DNA from: Bacteroides sp. CAG:1076
GTDB taxonomy: Bacteria > Bacteroidota > Bacteroidia > Bacteroidales > Bacteroidaceae
Direction of reading: 5' to 3'
DNA: 22,192 bases
Assembly: GCA_000436795.1 (NCBI GenBank)
Contig: HF993200.1
Coordinates: 1 to 22,192 of the forward strand
Below are positions 7,958 through 16,816 of this stretch, piece after piece. Each line of letters starts with the position of its first letter. Position 1 is the first letter of the stretch. A model generated the notes under the pieces. That model was not told where the DNA came from and searched no databases. It saw nothing but the letters and a program-made list of their open reading frames with translations. The position numbers and the translations under genes were made by a program.

Positions 7958-9109
7958 ATGGATACTACATATATATTTTTACAGAACTATTGGTGGTTCC
8001 TGGTGTCCTTGCTGGGAGCATTGTTAGTATTTCTGTTGTTCGTACAAGGAGGAAACTCGCTGTTGTTCCGTCTGGGACGGACTGAAGAAGAGCGTACATT
8101 GCTGGTAAATTCTACCGGACGCAAATGGGAGTTTACGTTTACTACACTGGTTACTTTCGGAGGAGCTTTCTTTGCATCTTTCCCGTTGTTCTACAGTACC
8201 AGCTTTGGAGGTGCTTACTGGTTGTGGATGATTATTCTGTTCAGCTTCGTGTTGCAAGCTGTTTCTTATGAATTCCAATCGAAATTAGGTAATCTTCTGG
8301 GTAAACGTACCTATCAGTATTTTCTGGTGATAAACGGAATTGTAGGACCTGTATTGTTGGGTGCAGCCGTTGCGACCTTTTTCAACGGTTCAAACTTCAT
8401 TGTCCGGAAGGCAAACATGGCCAACGAAATGATGCCGGTTATCAGTCGGTGGGCAAACGGCTGGCACGGGCTGGATGCTTTTACCGATCCGTGGAACCTG
8501 ATTCTTGGGCTGGCAGTCTTTTTCCTGGCGCGTTTGTTAGGCAATTTGTATTTCATCAATAACATTCGCCATGAGGAACTGATTCTTCGCTGCCGCCGCC
8601 AGTTGATTTCAGATGCTGTACCCTTCCTGATATTCTTCCTGGCCTTTGTGATCCGTACTCTGCTGAAACATGGATTTGCCGTCGATCCGGCTACTCAGGC
8701 GATTGTAATGGAGCCGTATAAATACTTCCATAACCTGATGGATATGCCTCTTCTGCTGGTTTTATTCTTGGTGGGAGTTGTTGGAGTCTTGTTCGGTCTG
8801 ATAAAAAGTATTCTCAATACAACCTATACAAAAGGCATTTGGTTTGCAGGAATTGGAACAGTGCTTACCGTATTGGCATTGCTGCTGTGCGTAGGATATA
8901 ATCATACGGCCTACTATCCATCTACGGCCGATTTGCAAAGTTCGCTGACACTCGCCAACAGTTGTTCCAGCAAGTTTACGCTTACAACCATGGCTTATGT
9001 TTCTATTCTTGTTCCATTTGTTTTGGCATACATCGTTTATGCTTGGAGAGCGATAGACAGAAAGCCGATAACGACGGAAGAAATGAAGGAAGACGACCAC
9101 GCCTATTAA
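7958..9109 (+). CDS. cydB: Cytochrome bd oxidase subunit II
   Basis: 383 residues, about nine hydrophobic segments with short loops. It starts MDTTYIFLQNYWWFLVSLLGALLVFLL-like, the usual CydB opening, where the N-terminal helix is followed by a glycine-rich loop. CydB does not bind haem in most families but stabilises the CydA haem sites and forms the oxygen/proton channels. It is the last gene of the DUF4492-cydA-cydB operon; two hairpins follow. No cydDC assembly transporter genes are present within the window; the nearby MacB-type operon is a different ABC type and should not be read as CydDC. Confidence 0.96.
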   Translation: MDTTYIFLQNYWWFLVSLLGALLVFLLFVQGGNSLLFRLGRTEEERTLLVNSTGRKWEFTFTTLVTFGGAFFASFPLFYSTSFGGAYWLWMIILFSFVLQAVSYEFQSKLGNLLGKRTYQYFLVINGIVGPVLLGAAVATFFNGSNFIVRKANMANEMMPVISRWANGWHGLDAFTDPWNLILGLAVFFLARLLGNLYFINNIRHEELILRCRRQLISDAVPFLIFFLAFVIRTLLKHGFAVDPATQAIVMEPYKYFHNLMDMPLLLVLFLVGVVGVLFGLIKSILNTTYTKGIWFAGIGTVLTVLALLLCVGYNHTAYYPSTADLQSSLTLANSCSSKFTLTTMAYVSILVPFVLAYIVYAWRAIDRKPITTEEMKEDDHAY

Positions 9110-9118
9110 AAAGCTATT

Positions 9119-9148
9119 AGGCAGAGCGAAGTTGTAAGGACTCTGCCT
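9119..9148 (+). terminator. Hairpin after cydB (weak terminator candidate)
   Basis: AGGCAGAG pairs perfectly with CTCTGCCT across a 14-nt loop, 10 nt after the cydB stop. No U-tract follows, so it may be an mRNA 3'-end stabilising stem rather than a terminator; the stronger stem lies at 9195-9249. Confidence 0.4.
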
Positions 9149-9194
9149 GATCTAAATGCAGCATCGTCCGATCCTGAATGACAGGAGGGCAAAA

Positions 9195-9249
9195 AAGGAA
9201 TCAGCCTCCGGTGAGAGATATATCCATCTTCATCGGAGGCTGATTCTTT
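9195..9249. terminator. Bidirectional terminator between cydB and the Spy-like gene
   Basis: GAATCAGCCTCCG (9198-9210) pairs perfectly with CGGAGGCTGATTC (9234-9246), a 13-bp stem extended to 16 with a G-U and two A-U pairs. On the minus strand it is followed by a run of six U, a good terminator for the minus-strand gene ending at 9282. On the plus strand it is followed by TTTATC, a weaker tail that can still end the cydAB transcript. Confidence 0.8.
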
Positions 9250-9281
9250 ATCAAATTTATAGGTCTTGCATTAAAGGAAAT

Positions 9282-9800
9282 TTATTTCTGTGAAGCCGGA
9301 CATCTGTCGCAAGATGCCGGAGCTTGTCCCATTTTTCCCTTAGGCTGTTGCGGGCACTGAGGATTTTTCATGCACGGGCGCTGAGCACGTTTGGGACCAT
9401 TGTCCTTGAACAGAGCTTCTACCTGACGGATGTTTAAAACCTTTTTAAACTTCTTGTAATACGTTTCCTGCGTTTCAACAAGTTTCTTGCGGGCAGCGAA
9501 ACGGTCTTGCATCATCTGGTCTATCTCGGCATCAGTCAGTTCTTTTTTCTCACCTTTTTGCAATTTCTTGCAGGCAGGCTTGCATTGCTGCATTGCTTCC
9601 AGATACTCTTTGTACAACGGTGCGAATTTTTCAGCAGTTGCTTCGTCCAGAAGAAGACGTTGCTGTGCTTTTTTAACCTGCATTTCGATACGCTGTTCCG
9701 GTGTAAGTTTCTTGTCCTTCTGTCCCGGCTGTGCCAATATAATACCGCAACTCATCATGGTTGCCATCATCAGTGCTGTGAATAAACGTTTTGTTTTCAT
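9282..9800 (-). CDS. Secreted Spy/CpxP-like (LTxxQ-type) protein with mature-region cysteines
   Basis: 172 residues with a signal peptide (about 1-23, cleavage before QPGQ). The mature part starts with an LTPEQR motif (32-37) and consists of amphipathic, Lys/Glu/Gln-rich helices to about 132, resembling the Spy/CpxP group of small periplasmic helical proteins (chaperone-like or metal-stress sensors). Six cysteines remain in the mature protein: C73 and C77 (CKPAC), C143, C149, and C164 and C167 (CDRC). The last four lie in a Pro/Gly/Lys-rich tail that is not part of the Spy fold. This could be a metal-binding or redox-active tail. The gene is alone on its strand between a bidirectional terminator and the rluA-like gene. 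The exact family is uncertain; function in envelope stress is inferred only from the fold-like features. Confidence 0.7.
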   Translation of the reverse strand: MKTKRLFTALMMATMMSCGIILAQPGQKDKKLTPEQRIEMQVKKAQQRLLLDEATAEKFAPLYKEYLEAMQQCKPACKKLQKGEKKELTDAEIDQMMQDRFAARKKLVETQETYYKKFKKVLNIRQVEALFKDNGPKRAQRPCMKNPQCPQQPKGKMGQAPASCDRCPASQK

Positions 9801-9912
9801 TGTTGTTGTAATTTTGGTTTATACTAAAAACTATTTTTAGCGCGCTTTCTGATGCTATGACACGACGCAGCCGAAAAGGTTTATCGGAAATAACAAATTT
9901 TAGTACTTTCGT

Positions 9913-11562
9913 CTATCCGAGCGAGAAGTCGGCTTCACGGCAGATTGTAATATCTTTTCCGCTTATAGGATGTGTAAAACTCAGCTCTGCCGCATGCAGA
10001 TACAGCCTGTCGGCACGTTTCCCGTACAGTTCGTCGCCCACGATTGGACACGACAGCCCCTGCTGGTGGGCAGCATGTACACGCAACTGATGTGTCCGTC
10101 CCGTAAGAGGGTAAAAGGCAATCAGTGTTTTTCCGTTTTTACGTTCCAGCACCTTGTAGCGAGTTACGGCAGGTTTGCCATGTTCAAAGCTTACCATCTG
10201 ACGCGGCCGATCGTGCAGATTTGGGCAAAGCGGCAGACTGATAACCCCTTCGTCGGAACTGACCGTTCCGGACAAGATGGCGGTATAGCGTTTTTTTATT
10301 TGTCTTCCGCTGAAAAGTGCTTGCAGTACTTGATGAGTATCTTTGTCTTTTGCAGCAAGCAACAATCCGGAAGTAGCCATATCAAGCCGGTGGACGAGCA
10401 TGGGACCTGTGGCTTCCGGGTAACGTTCATGCAGAAACTGATATACCGAATTCAGCGCTTCCTTGCCGGGAACAGACAACATGCCGGCGGGTTTGTTCAC
10501 TACGAGCAGCCACTCATCCTCGTAAACGATTTCGGGTTCCGTGTCTTTGTGTACATTCTCTGCCAGCGGATTCTTTGCCACTTGCAGTCCTATCAGCATA
10601 TGCTTCAGGATAGGAGCGCACTTGCCCTTGCAGGAAGGGTAGAAGTGCCCTTCGTGCCTTACTTCTTCTTTCGGCGATTTGCCACACCAGAACTCTCCCA
10701 TGGCAAGAGGCTTGAGCCGGTGCTGGTAAGCGTATTGCAGCATTTTGGGCAGGGCACATTCGCCTGTTCCGGCAGGAGGAGTACCTTGCGGAGTATCTTT
10801 AAACAGTTCACACAGGTCTTTTACTTCTCCTTTCGCATTCAGCATACGGAACTGTTCGAACAACTTTTGCTGCAAGGCAGCAGAACGCGTCTTGCGCTCC
10901 TGTTTCAGTTGCCGGATAAGCTGCTCCTGATTTTCCAGTTCTTCCGCTTGTTGTTGCATCTCTTCCTTCAGCCTTTTTTCCAGACGCTTGTATTCTGCCT
11001 TCTGAAACTGGCTTTCACGAATCATGGCTTTCTGCTCTTCCTCGCCGGCACCTTCCGAACGACGTTGCTCGCGTACGATTTTTGCCTCCTTCATCTGTTG
11101 TTTGGCATCAGCCAGCGTACGGTCTACCTGTGCCCGACATTCAGCCAGAGCCGTTCGCATCTCCGTCAACTGCCGACTGCTTTCCAGCTCCTTAATCCGT
11201 TTGTTTATGGCCGAGATATTTGCCTCTTCTATACGGAAGAAACCATCCGGCTGCAACAAGTCGTATACAGGAGGCACAAAAAAGCTGTGCAGGTTACTGC
11301 CCGCCAGATTTCCGGAGAAGGCAGCCAGATAACCGACTTTCCCCTCAGGTGTCTGCACAATCAGTACTCCGAACATTTTGCCTTCCGACAGTTCTTCCGT
11401 CCAGTCCGTCCGCGATGCCAGATAATCCTGAACCTCGCGGGCAGCCATGACAGTCAGAGGATGAGGAATATAGTGAAAAGGATAAGTAAATTCCGACGGA
11501 AGCTCTATTCCGTCGGAATCAAATGAAAGATAATGTATTTTATCGTCGATGAAATCTGCCAT
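9913..11562 (-). CDS. RluA-family pseudouridine synthase with long N-terminal extension
   Basis: 549 residues from the ATG at 11562, 7 nt after the ispE stop. A longer in-frame start at 11622 would overlap ispE by 53 nt and is less likely. The C-terminal part (about 335-549) is a complete RluA-type catalytic domain: it begins at YEDEWLLVVNKPAGMLSVPG, has the HRLD motif at 391-394 with catalytic Asp394, and has the RTHQLRVH motif further on. It isomerises uridine in structured RNA (rRNA or tRNA); the target is not evident. The first third is an unassigned domain (about 1-110), then a long charged coiled coil (about 110-235), then a Cys/His cluster (C293, H303, H306, C311, C315) that could bind a metal. 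This architecture is much longer than E. coli RluA (about 220 residues), and no S4 domain is evident. Confidence 0.9.
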   Translation of the reverse strand: MADFIDDKIHYLSFDSDGIELPSEFTYPFHYIPHPLTVMAAREVQDYLASRTDWTEELSEGKMFGVLIVQTPEGKVGYLAAFSGNLAGSNLHSFFVPPVYDLLQPDGFFRIEEANISAINKRIKELESSRQLTEMRTALAECRAQVDRTLADAKQQMKEAKIVREQRRSEGAGEEEQKAMIRESQFQKAEYKRLEKRLKEEMQQQAEELENQEQLIRQLKQERKTRSAALQQKLFEQFRMLNAKGEVKDLCELFKDTPQGTPPAGTGECALPKMLQYAYQHRLKPLAMGEFWCGKSPKEEVRHEGHFYPSCKGKCAPILKHMLIGLQVAKNPLAENVHKDTEPEIVYEDEWLLVVNKPAGMLSVPGKEALNSVYQFLHERYPEATGPMLVHRLDMATSGLLLAAKDKDTHQVLQALFSGRQIKKRYTAILSGTVSSDEGVISLPLCPNLHDRPRQMVSFEHGKPAVTRYKVLERKNGKTLIAFYPLTGRTHQLRVHAAHQQGLSCPIVGDELYGKRADRLYLHAAELSFTHPISGKDITICREADFSLG

Positions 11563-11569
11563 ACAGAGA

Positions 11570-12397
11570 TTATTCCAGTTCACGCTGACGGCAGAAACAT
11601 TCGCCGAATTTTTCATCAACATTTTCTATTGCCTCCTTAAAGATGCCATAGACAGCCGAGCCGGAACCGCTCATTGAAGCATAGAGAGCTCCCAAATCAT
11701 ACAGCTTGTCTTTGATAGCAGCAATCTCAGGATACTTTTGGAATACACTACATTCAAAATCATTCTTCATGCAGTCTTTCCATGTTTCCACCGGCTGTTT
11801 TGCTATTTCTTTCAGCGATACTTCCGGATGCTGAGGCTTGACCGCTGCATAAGCGTCGCGTGTAGCCACAGAAATATTCGGCTTCACAAGAACCAGATAA
11901 TACCCTTTCAGAGAAAGCTCTATCGGTTCGAATATATTTCCGATGCCGGAAGCAAACACCGGTTTGTCCTTGATGAAGAACGCACAGTCGGCTCCCAGTC
12001 GGGCTGCGTACTCCTCCATCTTTTCTTCGCTCAGTCTAAGCTTGAACTTCTCGTTCAGCAGTTTAATCATAAAGGCAGCATCCGACGAGCCACCTCCCAG
12101 TCCTGCACCAGTCGGAATATGCTTAAACAGATGAATATCTACAGGAAGCATTTCGTAATTCTCCGCTTTCAGCAGATTGTACGCCTTAATTACCAGATTA
12201 TCTTCGGGCGCTCCTTCTATCAGCGTACCCGTAGTATGAAACTTGTAAGGTAAATCGGAGCCCTCCAGAAGGTTTACTTCCAGCGCATCTTGCAGCCTGA
12301 TCGGGTAAAAAATAGTTTCCAGATTATGGTATCCGTCGGGACGTTTCTCCACGACGTTCAGTCCAAGGTTTATTTTAGCATTAGGAAAAGTAATCAT
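11570..12397 (-). CDS. ispE: 4-diphosphocytidyl-2-C-methyl-D-erythritol kinase
   Basis: 275 residues, the usual length. This GHMP-family kinase phosphorylates CDP-methylerythritol in the MEP (non-mevalonate) pathway of isoprenoid precursor synthesis, in the cytoplasm. Visible features are the N-terminal [19 protein letters not shown] segment with substrate-site Lys8, the ATP-binding glycine/serine loop [14 protein letters not shown] (95-108), the catalytic Asp136 (GADCAFF), and the C-terminal [13 protein letters not shown] motif (241-253). An RluA-like gene follows 7 nt downstream, so the two are probably co-transcribed. A perfect -7 element lies 20 nt upstream of the start. Confidence 0.96.
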   Translation of the reverse strand: MITFPNAKINLGLNVVEKRPDGYHNLETIFYPIRLQDALEVNLLEGSDLPYKFHTTGTLIEGAPEDNLVIKAYNLLKAENYEMLPVDIHLFKHIPTGAGLGGGSSDAAFMIKLLNEKFKLRLSEEKMEEYAARLGADCAFFIKDKPVFASGIGNIFEPIELSLKGYYLVLVKPNISVATRDAYAAVKPQHPEVSLKEIAKQPVETWKDCMKNDFECSVFQKYPEIAAIKDKLYDLGALYASMSGSGSAVYGIFKEAIENVDEKFGECFCRQRELE

Positions 12398-12417
12398 ATC
12401 GTTAAATTTTATTTCCT

Positions 12418-12425
12418 CAAAGATA
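12418..12425 (-). promoter_or_regulatory. Putative -7 element of the ispE transcript
   Basis: The minus strand reads TATCTTTG, a perfect TAnnTTTG match, 20 nt before the ispE ATG. No clear TTG box is visible about 20 nt upstream of it. Confidence 0.5.
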
Positions 12426-12555
12426 ATGCAAAGTTTTTAAAATCAGTTGGCATTTTTTCAAAAATATAGTTCGGCAGCAGGGAAAACGATACCGCATGTC
12501 GGCGATAAAAAAAGTTTGGTATGCCTGCCATAATGAAAATAAGAATCATTTTTTC

Positions 12556-12563
12556 TATCTTTG
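12556..12563 (+). promoter_or_regulatory. Putative -7 element of dnaB
   Basis: TATCTTTG is a perfect TAnnTTTG match, 25 nt before the dnaB ATG, with the same octamer as the divergent ispE element on the other strand. No good -33 box is seen at the usual spacing. Confidence 0.5.
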
Positions 12564-12588
12564 CGGAGTTAAAATCTAAAAGAGAGAA

Positions 12589-14151
12589 ATGGCAGAAACG
12601 AGAAGAACTACCCGTGTTCCGAAGGCAACCAAGGCAAAGCCTGTTGATGAATACGGACATTTGCAGCCGCAGGCTCCTGAACTGGAGGAGGCTGTACTGG
12701 GAGCATTGATGATTGAAAAGGATGCATATTCGCTTGTCAGCGAAATTCTCCGTCCCGAATCTTTTTACGAACACCGCAATCAGTTGATATATGCAGCCAT
12801 CACCGACCTGGCGATACAACAGAAACCGATTGATATCCTGACGGTGACAGAACAGTTGCGCTCACGTGGTGATCTGGATGAGGTGGGAGGACCTTTTTAT
12901 ATCACCCAACTTAGTGGAAAGGTAGCGTCTTCTGCCCATATCGAATACCATGCCCGCATCATCGCCCAGAAATTTCTGGCGCGCGAGCTTATCTCTTTCA
13001 CCAGCAATATCCAGACAAAGGCATTCGACGAAACGCAGGACGTGGACGATCTGATGCAGGAAGCCGAAGGAAAACTCTTCGAAATTTCGCAGCAGAACAT
13101 GAAGAAAGACTATACGCAGATTAATCCTGTCATTCAGGAAGCGTATGAAATGCTTCAGAAAGCAGCGGCTCGTACCGACGGTCTGAGCGGTTTGTCGAGC
13201 GGTTTCCACCAGCTTGACAAAATGACTTCCGGCTGGCAGAATTCCGACCTTATTATTATAGCAGCCCGTCCGGCGATGGGTAAGACGGCTTTCGTGCTCT
13301 CCATGGCAAAGAACATGGCGGTAAACAATAAAGTTCCCGTCGCTTTGTTCTCTTTGGAAATGAGTAACGTGCAGTTGGTGAACCGTCTGATTGTAAATGT
13401 CTGCGAAATCCCCGGTGAGAAAATCAAGAGCGGTCAGCTTGCTCCTTATGAATGGGGACAGCTCGACTACAAGATCAAGGAACTGTACGATGCTCCGCTC
13501 TATGTCGACGATACACCTTCACTGTCCGTCTTCGAGTTGCGAACCAAAGCACGCCGACTGGTACGCGAACACGACGTAAAGATTATCATCATCGACTACC
13601 TTCAGCTGATGAATGCCAGTGGTATGTCGTTCGGAAGCCGTCAGGAAGAAGTAAGTACTATCTCGCGTTCGCTAAAAGGACTTGCCAAGGAGCTGAACAT
13701 TCCGATCATCGCCCTGAGTCAGTTGAACCGTGGTGTGGAAAGCCGTGAAGGTATCGACGGAAAGCGCCCGCAGTTGAGCGACTTGCGTGAATCGGGAGCC
13801 ATCGAGCAGGATGCCGATATGGTATGCTTCATTCACCGTCCGGAATATTATAAAATCTATACCGACGAAAAAGGAAACGACCTGCACGGCATGGCAGAAA
13901 TCATCATCGCCAAGCATCGTAACGGTGCGGTAGGCGACGTGCTCCTGCGTTTCCGTGCCGAGTTTGCCCGCTTCCAGAATCCGGACGACGAAATGATTGT
14001 ACCGATGCCCGGCGAGGAAAATGCAGCCCCGGTTCTCCGGTCAAAAATAAACAACGGCGGCGGAGGACAGTCGTTCGTTCCTCCTCCCGTGGAGATGGCT
14101 CCGCAACCCGAAAATCCGTTTGGAGGTCCGGTTCCGGATGTGCCGTTCTGA
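12589..14151 (+). CDS. dnaB: Replicative DNA helicase DnaB
   Basis: 520 residues. The N-terminal DnaB domain (about 28-130) contains PQAPELEEAVLGALMIEKDAY-like sequence and binds primase. After a linker, the RecA-like motor has Walker A ARPAMGKT (226-233), catalytic Glu257 in LFSLEMS, Walker B IIIIDYLQL (332-340), and the DnaB signature RESGAIEQDAD (400-410). It unwinds DNA at the replication fork as a hexamer. No intein interrupts the motor. Compared with E. coli DnaB (about 470 residues) it has an N-terminal extension of about 20 residues and a Gly/Pro-rich C-terminal tail (about 466-520) ending in PDVPF, which resembles the C-terminal tip of SSB proteins. The gene appears monocistronic, with pheT starting 156 nt later behind its own -7 elements. 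Confidence 0.97.
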   Translation: MAETRRTTRVPKATKAKPVDEYGHLQPQAPELEEAVLGALMIEKDAYSLVSEILRPESFYEHRNQLIYAAITDLAIQQKPIDILTVTEQLRSRGDLDEVGGPFYITQLSGKVASSAHIEYHARIIAQKFLARELISFTSNIQTKAFDETQDVDDLMQEAEGKLFEISQQNMKKDYTQINPVIQEAYEMLQKAAARTDGLSGLSSGFHQLDKMTSGWQNSDLIIIAARPAMGKTAFVLSMAKNMAVNNKVPVALFSLEMSNVQLVNRLIVNVCEIPGEKIKSGQLAPYEWGQLDYKIKELYDAPLYVDDTPSLSVFELRTKARRLVREHDVKIIIIDYLQLMNASGMSFGSRQEEVSTISRSLKGLAKELNIPIIALSQLNRGVESREGIDGKRPQLSDLRESGAIEQDADMVCFIHRPEYYKIYTDEKGNDLHGMAEIIIAKHRNGAVGDVLLRFRAEFARFQNPDDEMIVPMPGEENAAPVLRSKINNGGGGQSFVPPPVEMAPQPENPFGGPVPDVPF

Positions 14152-14205
14152 TGTGCACTTCCGCATGACAGAAAGACCGGAAAGAGGGTGAAGGAGTGGG
14201 GTATC

Positions 14206-14272
14206 TATCTTTGAGTGAACGTAAAAAACTCCTTGCACTCATATTCTATCCCAAATATTTATATTACATTTG
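14206..14272 (+). promoter_or_regulatory. Two putative -7 elements upstream of pheT
   Basis: Two perfect TAnnTTTG matches lie in the dnaB-pheT gap: TATCTTTG at 14206-14213 and TACATTTG at 14265-14272. The second is 35 nt before the pheT ATG. Neither has a clear TTG at about 20 nt upstream, so the exact start site is uncertain. Confidence 0.4.
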
Positions 14273-14307
14273 CACGACAATTAAGAAATACATAAAACTA
14301 TACATAT

Positions 14308-16770
14308 ATGAATATCTCGTATAATTGGCTGAAAGAATACGTCAACTTCGATTTGACACCCGATGAAGTGGCAGCCGCACTTACCTCCATAGGTCTGGAA
14401 ACAGGCGAGGTAGAAGAAGTTCAATCTATAAAAGGAGGACTGGAAGGGCTTGTTATCGGCGAAGTGTTGACTTGCGAACCGCATCCAAATTCAGATCACA
14501 TGCATATCACTACCGTAAACTTAGGACAGGGCGAGCCTGTTCAGATTGTTTGTGGAGCTGCTAATGTAGCTGCCGGACAGAAAGTGGTAGTGGCAACGCT
14601 CGGAACCAAGCTGTACGACGGCGACGAATGTTTCACCATCAAGAAGTCGAAACTGCGTGGCGTTGAGTCGAACGGTATGATTTGTGCTGAAGATGAAATC
14701 GGTATCGGTACAAGCCACGAAGGTATCATCGTGCTTCCTGCCGATGTTGTGCCGGGAACCCTTGCCAAAGATTATTATAATATCAAGAGCGATTACGTGC
14801 TGGAGGTAGATATTACTCCAAACCGTTCGGACGCCTGCTCACACTATGGCGTAGCACGCGACTTGTATGCATGGCTCATTCAGAACGGCCGTCAGGCAAC
14901 CTTGAAGCGTCCTTCGGTTGATGCCTTCAAAGTAGACAATCACGATATGGACATCGATATCGTTGTTGAGAACACAGAAGCATGTCCACGCTACGCAGGC
15001 GTTGCCATCAAGAACGTAACGGTAAAGGAAAGCCCCGAATGGTTGCAGAACAAACTGCGTCTTATCGGTGTGCGTCCTATCAACAATATTGTCGATATTA
15101 CCAATTACATCCTTCACGCATACGGTCAGCCGATGCACTGCTTCGATGCCGACAAGATTAAAGGCGGTAAGATTGTTGTAAAGACTTGTCCGGAAGGCAC
15201 CAAGTTCGTTACACTGGATGAGGTAGAACGCAAGCTGTCCGACCGTGACCTGATGATTTGCAATACGGAAGAACCGATGTGTATTGCAGGTGTATTTGGC
15301 GGACTCGATTCTGGAACCACCGAAGCAACAAAAGATGTATTCCTGGAAAGTGCTTATTTCCACCCGACATGGGTACGTAAAACTGCCCGCCGTCACGGAC
15401 TGAGCACCGATTCTTCTTTCCGCTTCGAACGTGGTATCGACCCGAACAATACCATCTATGCTCTGAAAGAAGCTGCCTTGCTGGTAAAAGAACTTGCCGG
15501 TGGCGAAATCGCTTCTGAGATAAAAGATAACTATCCGTCGCCGATTGCCGATTTCCCGGTAGAACTTTCTTACAACTATGTTAACGCTTTGATTGGAAAG
15601 GTTATTCCGGTAGAAACTATCAAGAGCATTGTAACCAGCCTCGAAATGAAGATTACCGGCGAAACTGCCGAAGGTCTGTCACTGCTGGTTCCGGCATATC
15701 GTGTAGACGTACAGCGTCCGTGCGACGTAGTAGAAGACATTCTCCGTATTTACGGATACAATAATGTAGAAATACCTACTTCTGTCAAGTCGAGTCTGAG
15801 CGTAAAAGGCGACGTTGACAAGTCGGTTAAACTTCAGAACCTCATTTCCGAACAGCTCGTTGGCTGTGGTTTCAATGAGATACTGAACAATTCGCTGACA
15901 GCCGCTGCCTATTATGACGGACTGGAAACCTACAAGCCGGAAAATCTTGTCCGCCTGATGAATCCGTTGAGCAACGATTTGAACGTAATGCGTGCAACTT
16001 TGCTGTTCGGTGGTCTGGAAAGTATCCAGCACAATGCCAACCGTAAGAATGCCGACCTGAAGTTCTTCGAATTCGGTAACTGCTATCACTTCAATGCCGA
16101 GAAGAAGAATCCGGAGAAAGTGCTTGCCGCCTATTCAGAAGAACTGCATCTGGGCTTGTGGCTGACCGGTAAACGCGTAAGCAATTCTTGGGCACATCCC
16201 GATGAAAACAGCTCGGTATACGAGTTGAAAGCATATGTATTGAATATCTTCCGCCGTCTGGGAGTGAACTTTGGCGGACTGGTATTCGGAAACCTGACCG
16301 ACGATATCTATTCTGTAGCCATTTCGGTACATACCCGTGGCGGAAAACTGCTGGCTACCTTCGGTATCATCCACAAGAAGATACAGAAAGCCTTCGATAT
16401 CGACAATGAAGTTTACTATGCCGACCTGAACTGGAAAGAACTGATGAAGGCAATCAAGAACAACACTGTCTACTACAAAGAAATTTCCAAGTTCCCGGCT
16501 GTAAAACGTGACCTTGCACTTTTGATAGACAAGAAAGTACAGTTTGCCGAAATCGAGAAGATAGCTTACGAAACCGAAAAGAAACTTTTGAAGAACGTAG
16601 AGCTGTTTGACGTATACGAAGGCAAGAATCTGGAAGCAGGCAAGAAGAGCTACGCCGTAAGTTTCATGCTTCAGGACGAAAATGCTACCTTGAACGACAA
16701 GCAGATTGACAAGGTAATGCAGAAACTTATTACCAACTTGCAGAACAAGCTGGATGCAAAACTGAGATAA
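14308..16770 (+). CDS. pheT: Phenylalanine--tRNA ligase beta subunit
   Basis: 820 residues, full length for the bacterial family. It opens with the hallmark MNISYNWLKEYVNFDLTPDEV. Next come an EMAP-II-like tRNA-binding domain (about 40-155, with LTCEPHPNSDHMHITTVNLGQ), a B3/4 editing domain (about 210-390, with RYAGVAIKN and FGGLDSGTTEATKDVFLESAYF), a B5 domain, the catalytic-like core (FGGLESIQHNANRK), and a C-terminal ferredoxin-fold anticodon-binding domain (about 725-820, starting KFPAVKRDLALLID). With PheS it charges tRNA-Phe and removes mischarged Tyr-tRNA. pheS is not in this window, which is common in Bacteroidota. yebC follows 46 nt downstream and is likely in the same transcript. 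Confidence 0.97.
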   Translation: MNISYNWLKEYVNFDLTPDEVAAALTSIGLETGEVEEVQSIKGGLEGLVIGEVLTCEPHPNSDHMHITTVNLGQGEPVQIVCGAANVAAGQKVVVATLGTKLYDGDECFTIKKSKLRGVESNGMICAEDEIGIGTSHEGIIVLPADVVPGTLAKDYYNIKSDYVLEVDITPNRSDACSHYGVARDLYAWLIQNGRQATLKRPSVDAFKVDNHDMDIDIVVENTEACPRYAGVAIKNVTVKESPEWLQNKLRLIGVRPINNIVDITNYILHAYGQPMHCFDADKIKGGKIVVKTCPEGTKFVTLDEVERKLSDRDLMICNTEEPMCIAGVFGGLDSGTTEATKDVFLESAYFHPTWVRKTARRHGLSTDSSFRFERGIDPNNTIYALKEAALLVKELAGGEIASEIKDNYPSPIADFPVELSYNYVNALIGKVIPVETIKSIVTSLEMKITGETAEGLSLLVPAYRVDVQRPCDVVEDILRIYGYNNVEIPTSVKSSLSVKGDVDKSVKLQNLISEQLVGCGFNEILNNSLTAAAYYDGLETYKPENLVRLMNPLSNDLNVMRATLLFGGLESIQHNANRKNADLKFFEFGNCYHFNAEKKNPEKVLAAYSEELHLGLWLTGKRVSNSWAHPDENSSVYELKAYVLNIFRRLGVNFGGLVFGNLTDDIYSVAISVHTRGGKLLATFGIIHKKIQKAFDIDNEVYYADLNWKELMKAIKNNTVYYKEISKFPAVKRDLALLIDKKVQFAEIEKIAYETEKKLLKNVELFDVYEGKNLEAGKKSYAVSFMLQDENATLNDKQIDKVMQKLITNLQNKLDAKLR

Positions 16771-16816
16771 AAGAACATTATAACATATATAAAAAACATA
16801 TTAAAACATAAATCCA

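Noticed and set aside
9970..11526. 518-residue open frame on the plus strand opposite the pseudouridine synthase gene
   Set aside because: The minus-strand frame has full RluA motifs; the plus-strand translation is rich in Cys, Phe and Gln without domains, as expected of an antisense shadow.
11738..12253. 171-residue plus-strand open frame opposite ispE
   Set aside because: ispE is a complete GHMP kinase here; the opposite frame is an artefact of codon use.
14839..15396. 185-residue minus-strand open frame inside pheT
   Set aside because: pheT is complete and conserved across this span; the antisense frame shows no protein-like features.
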